From Tholera decimalis (Eukaryota > Arthropoda > Insecta > Lepidoptera > Noctuidae), in assembly GCA_943138885.2 (NCBI GenBank), contig OW964565.2:23896940-23960939 (forward strand): a DNA stretch of 64,000 bases. The letters are read 5' to 3'. Below, one piece after another: positions 19,932 through 32,300 of this stretch (position 1 is the first letter of the stretch; each line of letters starts with the position of its first letter). Made by a program: the position numbers and the translations under genes. The notes under the pieces are model-generated. The model was not told where the DNA came from and ran no database searches. It was given only the letters and a program-made list of their open reading frames with translations.

Positions 19932-21912
19932 TAGTAATATATGATGTCTACCTGTTGCACTAAGAGAAAAATGCTAGGTATAATTTAGATTGGTAACGAG
20001 ACGAGAATAGTGTTTCTACAGGTATATAACTAAAACTCCTAAAATTAAATCAACTCTTATATTTTTAAAACACAATAAATGAATAAGAAACATTTATAAA
20101 AATATCTTAGTAGTAATAGCTTAGTACTTTTAATCCTTTTACATAAACGTATTAAATATAACAGAAACATGAAATTGAGATCACATTATTCTTAAATTAA
20201 TACAACAATAAAGAAACGTACACATCTAAATAGAACAAAAATCAACAGTTTTGTTCTACCTAATTACTTATACATAATTGCGAATTATAGTTACTTATTT
20301 AATGATATAAATTATGTAAAAATAAAGGTAAGTGACTTATAATGAAGGTAAATCCTTGAAATAATTATTTTGTTGAACATTAGTAGGTATGATAATCTAT
20401 ACTGTGGTGACTCACACACTCATCACATTATCGTTGAGCCGAACAAATGTGTATCTAAAGTATATACATGTACTAACTACATAGATATATGTATATATTA
20501 TATATCTTAAACACCAATATTACACAACAAATACAACCGAATAATCTAATCTACACTCTAGGTAAAAGTACATTATAAAACTATGACATTATATTTGACA
20601 CAAGGATCTCTAAAACTTTATGGTTTAATCATTTCGGAGATACGTTTCATTCCGGTGGACTGTAATTGATATAACAGTCCACCGAATCCACTGAAATGAT
20701 TCACTGAGATGATAAAATAGAGGTTAGTTCTACATTTAACTCCGAAATAAAATTATTAAAAAAATATGAACACTACTCAAACAAAACAGTACTTACGGCG
20801 AATTTAATACACAATTTTGAAACAAATTAAAAGAAACTAGCACGAATTATAACAGCCACCGAAATGAAAATATTTTTGTCCCCATATTACTGAAATGATA
20901 CCTTTGTGCTCTTTTGTCTGTATTTTTTTTGTAAGTGTCATGTGTGTATATAAATAAATAAATAAATGATAAACTTACCTGTTTGTCGGGAAACCACAAG
21001 ACGTTAGGACCAGTGCGTTCGCGCCAAGAGCTTGAGCCGGACTGATCTGAAGTGAGGAAAGGCGAGAAGGGCTTAACAACGCAATGTTGACATGGCTATT
21101 CTACTAAAACTTACTGTCCTCTGAAATGATAACTTTTATCCTGACAAAAGTTTACTGCCTGTCAAATCCATGAGAAAGAAGATAAACAAACAAAAATAGT
21201 TTTATTTGATCGAATATATGATAATTTAATGATAACAAAATCGATTTAAATCCGTATTACGAATGTATTTGCAGGGAAGGTATTTTATGAGTGGAATTGG
21301 GTTCAGGACAGGCCACCGTGATGATAAAATAACACATTGATTTTTTTTTTTAGTATATTAGAGGGTAGAAATCAATGTTTTTTTTTTGTCAAGGTAGAGA
21401 AGTACTTACGTTGTTGAGAAAAAATATATAAAATAAAAAATCAGCACATTGCACTACCGTTCTCAGGTTTGCCGTGTATTTTTTTTGCTTGGTCAATTCA
21501 CCCATATCAATTTTTCCAGGTCCCTGAGCAGTCAAAATTCCTGAACTCCTAAAGCACTAAGCTGAACATGTTTTTAATATCCCTATTAAACCATTCCTCA
21601 CGCCGTTTACCCAAAGTAATCGAGTTATTCATTTAATATAGTACTTAGAACAATTTTAACTCATGGTTGACAGTTTGCAGCTTCGTAATGTAATTTTGCA
21701 TGTGTCAGCGAGTCAGACGCGTTTTGTCAGGCACCCCTGCCAGTCGGCATATGGGTCGACATCTCTAAGTATTTGACATAATTGTTTCGGGGTGATGCCC
21801 TGTCTTCCTCTCTAAACGCTCTTCACAATTATTATTTGTGCAATAAGCGAGAGAGTGATTTGGGTGGTGGAGAATAAAATAACGCAAATATTTATAGTAA
21901 ACAAGCAACGTT
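19932..21912. other. AT-rich tract with right cluster of CCACCGAAATGA-type motifs
   Basis: Motifs occur at 20629-20640 (inverted), 20647-20658 (inverted), 20688-20699, 20701-20712, 20856-20867, 20887-20898, 21118-21129 and 21313-21324. The rest is AT-rich with no recognisable protein. A 13-base ATATGGGTGAATT at about 16427 has an inverted match near 21497-21509, so 16.4-21.5 kb may be one older element. Confidence 0.4.
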
Positions 21913-21963
21913 ATTTTCAATCGACGACAAAAAATGAGGAGGTTATCAATTCGACGCGTATTT

Positions 21964-22486
21964 TTAACCGACTTCTAAAAAAGGAGGAGGTTCTCAATTC
22001 GGATGTTTGTATTTTTTTTTTATGTTTGTCCACGCATAACTCCGTCGCTTGCCAACCGATTTGAAAAATTCTTTTTTGTTGGAAAGGGTATACTTCCCAA
22101 ATGGTCCCATGAAAATTTTATCGAAATCGGACGAGCCGTTTCTGAAAAATCAAAAAAAGTCGAAAAAAATAATTTACCTTAATGATCTTTTCGTTTACTC
22201 TGCATTGCGTTTTTTGTTCGCGCATAACTCCGTCATTTACGAATCGATTTGGAAAATTCACTGACCCACTAAAAAGCGCGAAAATAAAAACTTTTTTGCA
22301 AAAAATAAAACCGACTTCCATCTCAAAACACTACAAAGCCAAAAATAATTTTAATTTCGGAAGGCGGTGTGAAAAAAAAAAGAAAATTCAAAACCAATAA
22401 CACCGACTACCGAAATTAAAATTATTTTTGGCTTTGTAGTGTTTTGATATGGAAGTCGGTTTTATTTTTTGCAAAAAAGTTTTTTT
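21964..22486 (+). repeat. ACCGAC-family repeat, inner subfamily, nested
   Basis: Starts TAACCGACTTCTAAAAAAGG and ends with a terminal inverted repeat at 22287-22486. The arms are related to, but distinct from, the main family (AAAACTTTTTTGCAAAAAAT type). The body has CGCATAACTCCGTC twice. It sits in the poly-T tract of the outer copy, so it transposed into an existing family member. Confidence 0.6.
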
Positions 22487-22912
22487 ATGTATCACTGATC
22501 ACCAATTACTAGAAGACGGCTAAACCGATTTGCAAAATTCTTTTTTTGTTTGAAAGGGTTTGAAAGGGAAAGAGAAAGGTTCGAAATTGGTCCCATTGTC
22601 ACCAAGTCAGGATCTGATGATGGGATCCTGGAGAAATCGAGGGAACTCTTCAAATATTACAGGCACACATATAGTGATTTGAGTATTTTTTAGAGTAACT
22701 TGTATAGATGCATTCGAAAAGCACCATTTGTGAAATGGACCTGATGATGAAGACCACAGATGGCCACTGGAACTACTCAATATATAAGTAGGAATAATAA
22801 GCATTTCATGTGTTCCGCTTCAATTACTTGAATGTGGTTATTAAGCACAATATGCTCGTCACAATGCATATGGTGAAGTGAAGCTGATAGTGAAGTACCA
22901 GGAGAACTCCTT

Positions 22913-23332
22913 TTATTTATTTGAATTAAGTACAGCCACATCACATACATTGCACAATTAAAAAAAAAATCTTACTTACGAAATAACTAATGCACATGAC
23001 AATTAAGGCGTACATAGCGCTCACCAGAACAATAGTGCTGCCTTGAAAAAATGACTTATAACTAATATTTAACATAAACTTGCTACTTAAAATAAAATAC
23101 ATTTATTTATGTTGCAAAAAGTTAAAATAAAATAAAGGAATAAATTATACACATTAATAATTATTATTACTATTAAAACAATTGTGTAACAATGTCAATA
23201 GAATAAATATTAAAACAAACTGAATAAACAACATGTCAACAGAGTAAATAAAAAAAAAACGGAATTAATATCATGTCAAAAGCATACATTAAAAAAAACA
23301 CCAGTCAAAAAAAAAAACACAAGTCACAAGTC
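22913..23332 (-). mobile_element. LINE 3' end fragment
   Basis: On the reverse strand it ends TGTACTTAATTCAAATAAAT, an AAAT-type LINE tail. It is flanked by AACTCCT on both sides (22905-22915 and 23333-23341), a probable target duplication. Comparison with intact ACCGAC repeats shows the break in GAGAACTCCTCAACAATTAA. No coding sequence remains. Confidence 0.5.
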
Positions 23333-23939
23333 AACTCCTCTTAATTCCCAAATAATTAACGGCCTAACATTGGGAAAAGCTATATTTTGTAAATGATTAT
23401 ATGTAGTTGACATTTAGGCTCTTGTAACTAGGTAAATTAAAAATCGATCAACTAAAAAGAGTGAAATAAAAAGTGTGTGTGTGAGTGAAATAAAGAGTCG
23501 GTTTAATTTTTTGGTAAAAAGTTTTTTCCAAAAAGAGCTCAGAAGATTTATCCTGCTTTATACATAAATTTCTCCTGAAATGACAATGATGATGATCATT
23601 TCAGCCGAATACTGTATTATAAGGATTCTTCGAATAGACCTATTGTGTTACTTCACTTGAATGTACTGGAAGGTTTATCTTTTTATTTCAGTACCCCAAG
23701 TTAAACGCTCACAAAACAGTACAATTCTCACAATAGGCTGTCAACGATTTTATGTTATGTTGACATAAAACTAAGACCTTCGTTACTTTTAGAAGCAACA
23801 ACTGTTGCTTATATCTTTTTATTAGAAAACTCTTTTATTAAAGTAATCATTTCCAAGATTCAGTCTAAATAATGTGCTGAAATATGGTTTGATACGCCTC
23901 TTCCGCCTTAAGAGAGATATCTCTTCAACAATACTACTC

Positions 23940-24835
23940 AATGATCATCACCATCAGTCTTTTGCCAGCTCTGCTGGGGTCGGCTTCTAATCTAGCTAGA
24001 TGCAGCTGAATTCTGGTGTTTTTCATGGACCGACTGCCTATCTGACCTCCACAACCACGGAATAGATGAATAAGATTGGAATGGTAATGTGGGCGTGGCG
24101 AGCGCGCCACATTTATGATACGAAAATCATAGCTCGGCTGATTAATTCATTCACCGCGTTTAGTGCGCTTCGGATTACTTCGGGACACAGAGCTCTGCTT
24201 TAAAATGCCGTGTTGTGCAATGATAACCTGTAAAACAAAAAGTTAGACCGCAAGTATAGAGCGAGGAGGTATATATCTTTACATCGGTAAGTCGAAAATA
24301 ACATTTAATTACAATTTTATTTGTAAAAAACATAAAAATATTCTGATCACTATGAAATTCCGAACATTAACAACATTATTGCAACAAGTTACAAAAAATA
24401 TACATTGCCCGATGTGTACTCGCTTAATCAACGCAATGACCAAGTCCGCTTACAATGTGCTGCATGCGTTGCGTCCTCCACACTTCAACCATTGACGTTT
24501 CGTCCTTTGCCCTGATTGGCCGTGATGCACGGCGCATGTTTATCGACAGTGATTTACAATCAGTAGCAAGCTCTCGATTGAAGTGTGTGTAATTTATTTG
24601 TGTGCGTAATTCGCATACGTAACGGGCCTCTTGCTTGTAGTGGAGCTAAGGAGTGGGAGACAAGCGGTGATACGCGTTTTCATACAAATCAGGAACTATT
24701 TCCTTTCTAACCTCTTTTATCTGTTCTGTGTCCACAACCCAGTAGATGGGTAACACGATACCCCTTGGCTAGACCAGCGTCAGATACTGGCTTCTGACTA
24801 CCCGTAACGACTGTCAAAGATGTCCAAATGACGGT
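23940..24835 (+). repeat. Second copy of the CGTTACGGGTAGTC repeat, split by a P/hAT-like element
   Basis: The left half (23940-24055) has TTTTGCCAGCTCTGCTGGGG and ends TGACCTCCACAAC. The right half (24731-24835) starts TCCACAACCCAGTAGATGGG and ends at CCCGTAACGACTGTCAAAGA. The two halves join into the continuous repeat known from 5434-6005, so 24056-24730 is inserted. Confidence 0.65.
24056..24730 (+). mobile_element. P-element-like or hAT-like non-autonomous transposon
   Basis: A 675-bp insertion with a perfect 8-bp duplication TCCACAAC (24048-24055, 24731-24738). The termini CACGGAATAGAT and ATCTGTTCTGTG begin CA and end TG. The imperfect inverted repeat runs about 31 bp with roughly 23 matches. 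Inside, 24205-24246 reads MPCCAMITCKTKS then stop, which looks like the start of a THAP domain, and a splice-donor-like GTAAGT follows at 24287. THAP start plus 8-bp duplication plus about 31-bp TIR points to the P superfamily. hAT remains possible. Confidence 0.55.
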
Positions 24836-24929
24836 CAGGACCAACACCTTCACTCGCTTTCCAAGGCACTGGGGTATCACCGCCAACTTCCAAACGAACT
24901 ATTACTGAGAACTTCCTTACTACTAACTC

Positions 24930-25008
24930 AATAGCGCTTTTTGCCTGACCTGGGAATCGAACCCGTGCTTAGCAGTAGCGCCAACCACTCGACCAACTAG
25001 GCAGTCAA
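24930..25008 (-). mobile_element. tRNA-derived SINE head, family C
   Basis: The reverse strand reads GCCTAGTTGGTCGAGTGG, then a GGTTCGATTCC box B. The order of A and B boxes is tRNA-like. The cloverleaf is not convincing and a second diverged copy at 29220-29333 shares the head and downstream body, so it is a SINE rather than a tRNA gene. Confidence 0.55.
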
Positions 25009-25009
25009 C

Positions 25010-26019
25010 GATATACATACTTCGTGCCAAATACTCACGTTACACCTGCATCAAGGGGACATTCGCCAAGACTCGCAGTGCAGTTATTATCCCTCGTTTG
25101 TGTTAAGTGTGTGCTACAATGATCCGGCTTAGCGCTTTATAATGAGCTCCCCCGGTGAGATCGCCTTCCACCACATGTCCTTGTCTGCGCCACATAAATA
25201 TAGCCTTGTATCATATTATAACAATAAGACAGGTGCAGAAGATCTACTCTAAACAATGAGTGAAATGTCGCGTACGCACCATGTACGTAAATGTGGATTT
25301 ATATGTATTAATATTTCGCCAGTGTTCCTTTTGTAGCCATCACTATATTATTAAGTTGCTGACTGGCTCTGTATTTGTCACAGAACTTGACACTTGCGTC
25401 CGTTTCGTGTTCACTAACATGTGCTGCCTATTTCTGCACGTTAATCATATCTGTGCCAAGTACATTTGCACTAATTCTCTATCTGTAACTCGTCCGTATA
25501 TTCATTTAGTCACATAAGCTCCATCTTATACCTGAAAAATGCAGTTCCTATATCATATACGAGGGACCAAAGCCATAGGGAAACGTTGTGATCAAATTAT
25601 GTATCTACTATGAAGATTTCTTTTTCATTCAAGCTTTTTAAAACTTTTTAATATTCCTTTAGACTTGGGATTCTAAAATAAGATATTTTTAATATTTAAA
25701 GCCTGTCATTCCTTATTCATAATCAATCCGACAAGAGAGCAGTAGGGAAACTAGCACTCTCAGAAAACACATCAACAAAACGCGTTCCGTATTCCGGCCT
25801 CGCCCGACGAGGCCCATCGCGACGTCCGCGTACTTGTAAATCCTCCCCGACCTTTGCCAAACGAGACAGCCCGCGATGCTGAGCCAGTAGCAATAAATAA
25901 CCCCTTTAATAATAATATGACCCAGCCTGACCCTTTGCTGCCCTCCACCAACCACCCCGCTACGTCGAGGTCTGTACTCTACAAGGAGTGCCCTTAGCGT
26001 GCGGTTGTTTAAATGTAAA
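25010..26019. other. Unannotated spacer
   Basis: Includes a GC-richer patch at 25790-25980 with a reverse-strand frame that I do not recognise. No supported gene. Confidence 0.35.
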
Positions 26020-26021
26020 TA

Positions 26022-27578
26022 CACACATCAAAAGTGTCTAGGGATCAAGCATTTTTATGCGGATTTCTTGAGATTGAGATGTGGCTTTGTAATAAATTTA
26101 TGATTTTATAAATTTATATAGATCCTTTTTGGTGCATTTCATAATTTGAAACAGGAACTGTTAATCAAATTCGAGTAAAAGATGAAAATCAGCTGTCAAT
26201 ATTTTCCCTATAAAAACATACAACGCATTGAAGACATTATTAGTGCTACTGTTTCCCTACTACTGATTAAAACCAACGTTATTATGGAGCGGCGACGTCA
26301 TTTAAGCAGGGAAGAAATGCTCAGAGCCGTGGGAATGATAGAAGCTGGTTCCCGGCAACGTACTGTGGCTTTAGCTCTGAATACAAGTTAGAGTGTTATC
26401 AGTCGACTTTGGACACGTTACCGAAGCACTGGTACCGTGGCTGAGCGCCATGGAGGACGGTATCGCTGCAGCACACGGAGACAAGACCGATACATTCAAA
26501 TCTTAACTCGAAGAGCTCCAACAATAACCGCCATGATGTTAGCCGTGAGGCTTCATCACTCTTCAGGGAACTTAATTAGCGACCAAACAGTCAGAAACCG
26601 CTTGCATGAAGTGAACCTTCATTCCCGAAGACCGCTACGGGTACCACTTATAGCAATGCACAATCGTAGGATTCGATATCAATGGGCTCTTGAACACAGA
26701 AATTGGGCAGAAGAACAATGGCGTTTCGTGTGCTTTTCTGATGAGTCTCGTTTTGGTATGAGACCGGATACAAGACGTATACGACACTGGAGAACCCCTG
26801 GACGCCAACAGCGATTAAAATCCTGCCAGGAAGTCCATCCTTATAGTGGTGGAACCATCATGGTATGGGCGGGTATTTGGATCGGCGGAAGAACTGAGTT
26901 GATTTGGATCAGAGGCAACCTCAACGCTCAAATTTATGCTGAGACGATTGTATCTGACGTCATCGTTCCTCTACAAGTGCAAATCGGTCCCTTATTTCAG
27001 TTAATGCATGATAATGCACGACCGCACACCGCAAGAGTTGTAAGACAGACTCTCGCCGCAGCTAACATTAATGTCCTGCTCTGGCCTGCTCAGTCGCCAG
27101 ACTTGAACCCGATTGAGCATGCATGGGATATGCTACAGAGAAGAGCTCTGCCGAATATGGAGGGTATCCAGTCGCAAGAAGACCTTTTTTTGTTGTTGCA
27201 ACGAACATGGGCGGCCATTCCACAGCGTGATTTGGATGAACTCATTTTGAGTATGCCAAACCGATGTTCTTGTGTTGTTAGTGTTCGCGGTAGAAACACG
27301 GATTATTAATTGTTTAAGTTACCCAATAAAATTTTAAATAAAACTGTTATTTCAGTCTTTTTTTCGAACTTTAATGTTAGTGGTTCAAATGTCAAAAACC
27401 CCTTTATTAGGAAAATGGCAAATTTCTTTATTAATGCAAAGGTGACTTGGTTTATCGTTACTGTGACAAACGAAAACACTTTATTTGATGAATCCTTAAA
27501 GAAAATTTTAATTAATATCAATCAGGAGAAAAGTTATTGCAAAAATATATGTTGATCCCTAGACACTTTTGATGTGTG
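26022..27578 (+). mobile_element. Complete Tc1-like transposon
   Basis: A 1557-bp element with perfect 27-bp terminal inverted repeats (CACACATCAAAAGTGTCTAG followed by GGATCAA, and the complement at the right end). TA flanks both sides (26020-26021 and 27579-27580). It encodes one transposase frame on the plus strand. TIR identity and the nearly intact frame indicate recent arrival. Confidence 0.9.
26284..27309 (+). pseudogene. Tc1-like DD34E transposase with one in-frame stop
   Basis: Starts at the ATG at 26284 (MERRRHLSREEMLRAVGMIE) and ends with GRNTDY at 27309: 341 residues, the normal Tc1 length. The N-terminal paired-like HTH is followed by a bipartite linker. The catalytic triad is intact: Asp in CFSDESRF, Asp in LMHDNARPHTA, Glu in SPDLNPIEHAWD, with 34 residues between the last two. 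One TAG at 26389-26391, after LNTS, is the only break; the frame on both sides is identical. Either a point mutation killed it recently or it survives by readthrough, which is unlikely. Confidence 0.9.
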
Positions 27579-27580
27579 TA

Positions 27581-28488
27581 TTAGTACGTAAGCCCTCGCG
27601 GGGAGCCTTTAAATTTAGAGGTCATCACAAGATTGTCCGGTTAAGTAGTAATCAGTCTTAGTGTGCTGAACTACGAGTGGCCCTATCAAAAAAAAAAATC
27701 AGAATCAGGTTATAAATTTGTTTGTATGGGTTTTGGTTTTTTCTGTCATTTCGCCAGTATCAAAGTAGTTGACCTTCTGTATTCGTGTATTTTGCGATAA
27801 TATTATGACGGAGGTACCGTGAGTGACCCATTTTGGAGCGTTTGTGATACGGTGACAACGTAACACTATTAGTTGCTTTAGATTTCAGGTCATGCACTAA
27901 GTGATTATGAAACATAGTTTTCGTTTAAGTAGATATTCAAATCGATTCGATCGATCGATATTCGAATACGACACGGAAAATATCTAAAGAATTTATGCAC
28001 AATTGGTGAGCTGATATTAGGAACGGCACTTACAGTTTTTTAAATAAAACAAGAAAGAAAACTATCATTGATATCCACATTTATTGTGCGCACAGCCAAA
28101 GTGTGGAACTTTGTGCCGGCTTCTACATATTTATAACCCATCAGCCTTTAAAGCAAGAGTGACAGGCAGCTTCTGGGCTCGCTCGTTCAATCGTAGACCT
28201 CAAGAGCGGGTTCATCTTTAATAAAAAAATCTTTGTCATAATTGCATATAAGCATGTTATTATTATGATTTAGTTCGTATTATATTATTACATAAATTTT
28301 GGAAATACTTTTATCTTACATAAGAAATAAGAAAGACAAATACATATTTACATAAAGTGTTTTGTTTTTATTCCCCTATACTGTCAAAATTTTAAAGATT
28401 GCATTCTGGAAGATATTTCTGCAAGAATAAGCAACACTTTATACCTATTTTTCTTATCCAAAAGTTCTATTAGATTTTTTCTATAAGA
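27581..28488. other. Unannotated spacer
   Basis: AT-rich sequence with no recognisable protein or repeat. Confidence 0.35.
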
Positions 28489-29120
28489 AAAAACTTTTTA
28501 CCAAAAAATTAAAGCGACTCTCAAAAAACACTGCAAAGTGAAAAATAACTATAATTTCGGTATTCGGTGTCTTTAGTTTTGTATTTTCGTTTTTGACACC
28601 GACTGCCGAAATTAAAGTTATTTTACACTTTGCAGTGTTTTTTGGGAGTCGGTTTAATTTTTTGGTAAAAAGTTTTTATTTCACTCTTTTTAGTTGGTCT
28701 ATTTTTAATTTACCTAGTTACAAGAGCCTAAATGTCAACTACTTATAACCTTTTACAGAATATTGTTTTTCCCAATGCTGGACCGTTAATTGTTGAGGAG
28801 TTCTCCTGGTACTTCACCATCAGCTCTACATCACCATATGCATTGTGACGAGCATAAAGTGCTTAACATCCATATTCAAGTAATCGAATCGCAATCCACT
28901 CAATACTTATTATTGAGTAGTTTCGGCGGCCATCTGTGGTCTTCATCATCAGTTCCACTTCCTCAAATGGTACTTTTTGAGAGCAACTGCACAAGTTACT
29001 ATAATAAATACCCAAAACGTCATGGTGTGCCTATTGAGTAATGATGAACAATAAAAAATATATATATATATATATACGCGTCGAATTGATAACCTCCTCT
29101 TTTTGTCGTCGGTTGAAAAA
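28489..29120 (-). repeat. ACCGAC-family repeat, internally deleted (copy 4)
   Basis: Minus orientation, so the hairpin comes first (28491-28677, arms AAACTTTTTACCAAAAAATT and complement). The body agrees with the full-length copies until about 29040, where roughly 130 bases including CAAATATTATAGG to the T-tract region are replaced by a short spacer and an AT microsatellite. It ends at TTTTGTCGTCGGTTGAAAA. Confidence 0.7.
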
Positions 29121-29219
29121 GGAATAACTAACACAAGTTTGTTATATGTAGGTACGTAAATAAATCCAGTGAACATTGACTTCACTATTTGATGCGACTT
29201 TTAGACACAATTTTATTTA

Positions 29220-29333
29220 TTTATTCCCTTCTTATTGAAAAACTCAATAGGACTTTTTTCCCGACCCGAGAATTGAACCTGAGACGTCATGCTTAGCAGT
29301 CTCGCTTGCAACTACTTGATCAACGAGGCCATC
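29220..29333 (-). mobile_element. tRNA-derived SINE, family C
   Basis: The reverse strand starts GGCCTCGTTGATCAAGTAG, has a diverged box B (GGTTCAATTCT) and then CGGGTCGGGAAAAAAGTCC. Same head organisation as 24930-25008, with more decay. Confidence 0.5.
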
Positions 29334-32300
29334 ATATACAAAAAGTAAACTAATACATCATTTTTTACACTAACGCTTGCGCTTAGTTTACAATGTGCCA
29401 TTAATTTATTAAATCTATCTAAGTATCTACCTATACGTAGAATATATGTTGTGATGCTGCCCTCACACAGGACAAACAGAGACTTAGTTTACCTGTCGTG
29501 TTCCATGTAACCTAATTAAGACAGTGTAATCATTACATGCTATCTTAGATGGACGGATTAATTGTTTGATTACGTCATAAGTTACCAATTAACTATGCTC
29601 CTGGACCGTATTTGCAAGCAATCAAAATCTCCTTGTCTAATGAATTAACAAATGAAAGTTTATCCTAAATTTACCAATACATTCGCTGTTCACGCAGCGC
29701 AGAATTCATCCGGGTATAAAAGTTTCGGTTACTGCAAAAACATACGCAAATATCGAATAAAAATATACGAACACAACGCAGCCTATACCGGAAACACGAC
29801 ACTATACCTAAAAATCAATATTATCATAAAAATCATAATCAAATTCAAGATTTCCTACAACGCCCGAGTTTCGTCGCTCATAAAAATATATTAACTCCTA
29901 TAAATTTAGCATCGTCAGCGATTTATTTGTCGCTTAAGCGATACGCTGTCGTCGCTCGTAAACAGGGCTCATCAAAACGATCCGGATTATTGCCAACATG
30001 CACGACTCGCGCAATATAACGGAAGCGCTCCTTTATAACACTGAACAAGAAATGGCGCCGCAAAAGAACTTCTAACTTTAAAGAGACTTCTAACGCACAA
30101 TCTGCCCCAAATGCTTCTCGATAAATCAGTTTCCATTTAAAACCGTATGTTTTTGACATGAATAATTCTAGGAGAGCCGGTCGACGTCGGCTTACCGCGA
30201 TAACATAAAGTTACCAGCCGATGTCTCCGGGTATAATCGATTAGTCTAACCGATTCGTCCCTAATAACCGGTGAAACTCGAATGTAAATTTGCATTGAAA
30301 GATATTCCATTTAAAAGAAACGATGAGAAAACACCCTTGTGATGGATGGGCCCGTCATCGGGGCTTCGATTACGTTTGACGAAATGTGATATACGAAGCG
30401 AAATGCATTAACATTCGCGCTGACTCACCGCGGGAGTAACAACACATCGAAGATTCCAGATAATATATGTACCGTGGGTATTTGATTAACCAGTACCCAC
30501 GGGATGACGTCAACAGTTCCTATTCAGACTTTATGTGTTTGGAAAATAATAAAACTTCTATGATAAATATCCCTGAAATATGGTGAAGACATAGTCTAAC
30601 TCGGAAGTCTGCATTCACGATTCAGCGTAAAACTTTAAAACTTGAACGAGACGCCGGGACTAACGACAGTTTCCATAAAAAGAAGAAATTCTTTTAATTC
30701 AATTTTATTGCATAACTATATTTTGCAGACTTTGAATATCTGTTGCAATAAAATCTTGTCATGATTTTGTTTACAACATTATCTTTGTAGCTTCTAAATT
30801 TCTTGATAATTTAGGAGAGCCTAAACTTTCTATCAATTGCCATTCTAAAAAAACAGATGTCAGCTTCAAACGCTACACAAACGTATATTAATAAAACACA
30901 AAGCAACAATTAAACTCTGCCCAAAAAATCCAGATAGAAGAAGCTACAAAATCAGCAGACACTACACTGTAACAGAATTAGGTAAATAACTCTTCGCTCC
31001 AATCATCGGGACCTCGTAGCTCGTCATCCGACAACTATGTCGCTTATGTTCGTCATAAACATAGATTAAAGATTAATCCCAACCAGCCATTATTTTGTTA
31101 CGTACCTAATAACTTACCTGACAAAGGAGAATTACAGCTTTACGTCCCCGTACCCGGCTTTACCCACTAATTGTACGAAGCTTTTCTTAATCATCTACAA
31201 GTACTCAAGTACTCAAGAAGGGTTCGGAATCCATTATTAATTCAAGCGAATCATTTCTTATATTGTTTTGGAAGAATGTGGGAAGATCGCGTATTGTGGA
31301 GCATCTTGAATTTCAGATAAACTCTAAGTTGAATGTCCATTCTACAAGTTTATAATTACTTGGCGAAGATTAGTGAAACGATTGTGGGGACACAGTCTAG
31401 CTCAAACCACGGCCGAAACAATTATGGTAATGCTGAGTATCCCTTGTCCCAGCTGAATGACAAATACGATCCCACGCGATAAGATGTTACATTATATCGA
31501 TATGATCTACCAAGCCTTTTCCCAATGTTTGCGTCAGCTTCCAAACTAAATCGATGCAACTGGGAGCCAGTATTTTACATGGAGCGAGTCCCTACCTGAT
31601 CTCCACAACCTAGTTCCTGGGACCCGTTTGGCAAGACTGGTATACCTACCCAGGTGACCACAAAAATAGCAACTGAGACCACAACTTTAAGTGCATACGA
31701 CGTACGTAGCCAGGAGCTTCGGACAACATATACAGTTTTATTAAAATCTCTAACACTTACGACATAATTGAAAACTACACGTTTTTCATTGCATAATAAC
31801 AACTACGTGTACTGCACCTACTAATGTAATCACATTTTCGCATAGCGTAGCACGTTTTCGCATTTCCCACTCATGTGGAATGCTCGGTTGGGAAGCAAAA
31901 CTCCGCCTAAGAGACATATCTCGACATCACGCGTAACGTCGCCCGCTTATCTCTCGTGGTATAAGCCACGTTGTTAGCGCACTCGCTACTGGCGTATTAT
32001 TCCTACGTGTAATTGTATTATTACGAGCGGTGTACATTTTGCTGCCTGTTTCGCTTGACGGCATGATACACGTCCGTAAAGTAGTTTCACTAACGTCAGA
32101 TGCTTCTTTGTGATGTCATCGCTCAGTGGAGTATGGCGGAGTTTATGACGCAGACGTAATCAGAGAGCTCCACGTATTTACCTTAAATCATGCGGTATTG
32201 TCTAAAGTAATGGCAAAATAATGTGAGTGGAGGCTGATTGCCGACAGGTGCACGCTTTGCCTGAATACTAAATACGCTCCACATATTAATATATACGACA

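Larger units (their letters stand above)
21914..23528 (+). repeat. ACCGAC-family repeat (outer copy) split by two insertions
   Basis: The left piece (21914-21964) stops in the T-tract after TTCGACGCGTA. The element resumes at about 22487 (ATGTATCACTGATCACC) and runs to 23528. A related subfamily copy occupies 21964-22486. A second insertion at about 22913-23332 interrupts the GGAGAACTCCT block. The 3' hairpin is reduced to its right arm (GTCGGTTTAATTTTTTGG). Confidence 0.65.

Noticed and set aside
25713..26024. 103-codon reverse frame in a GC-richer patch
   Set aside because: No domain recognised, and it runs into the left end of the Tc1 transposon.
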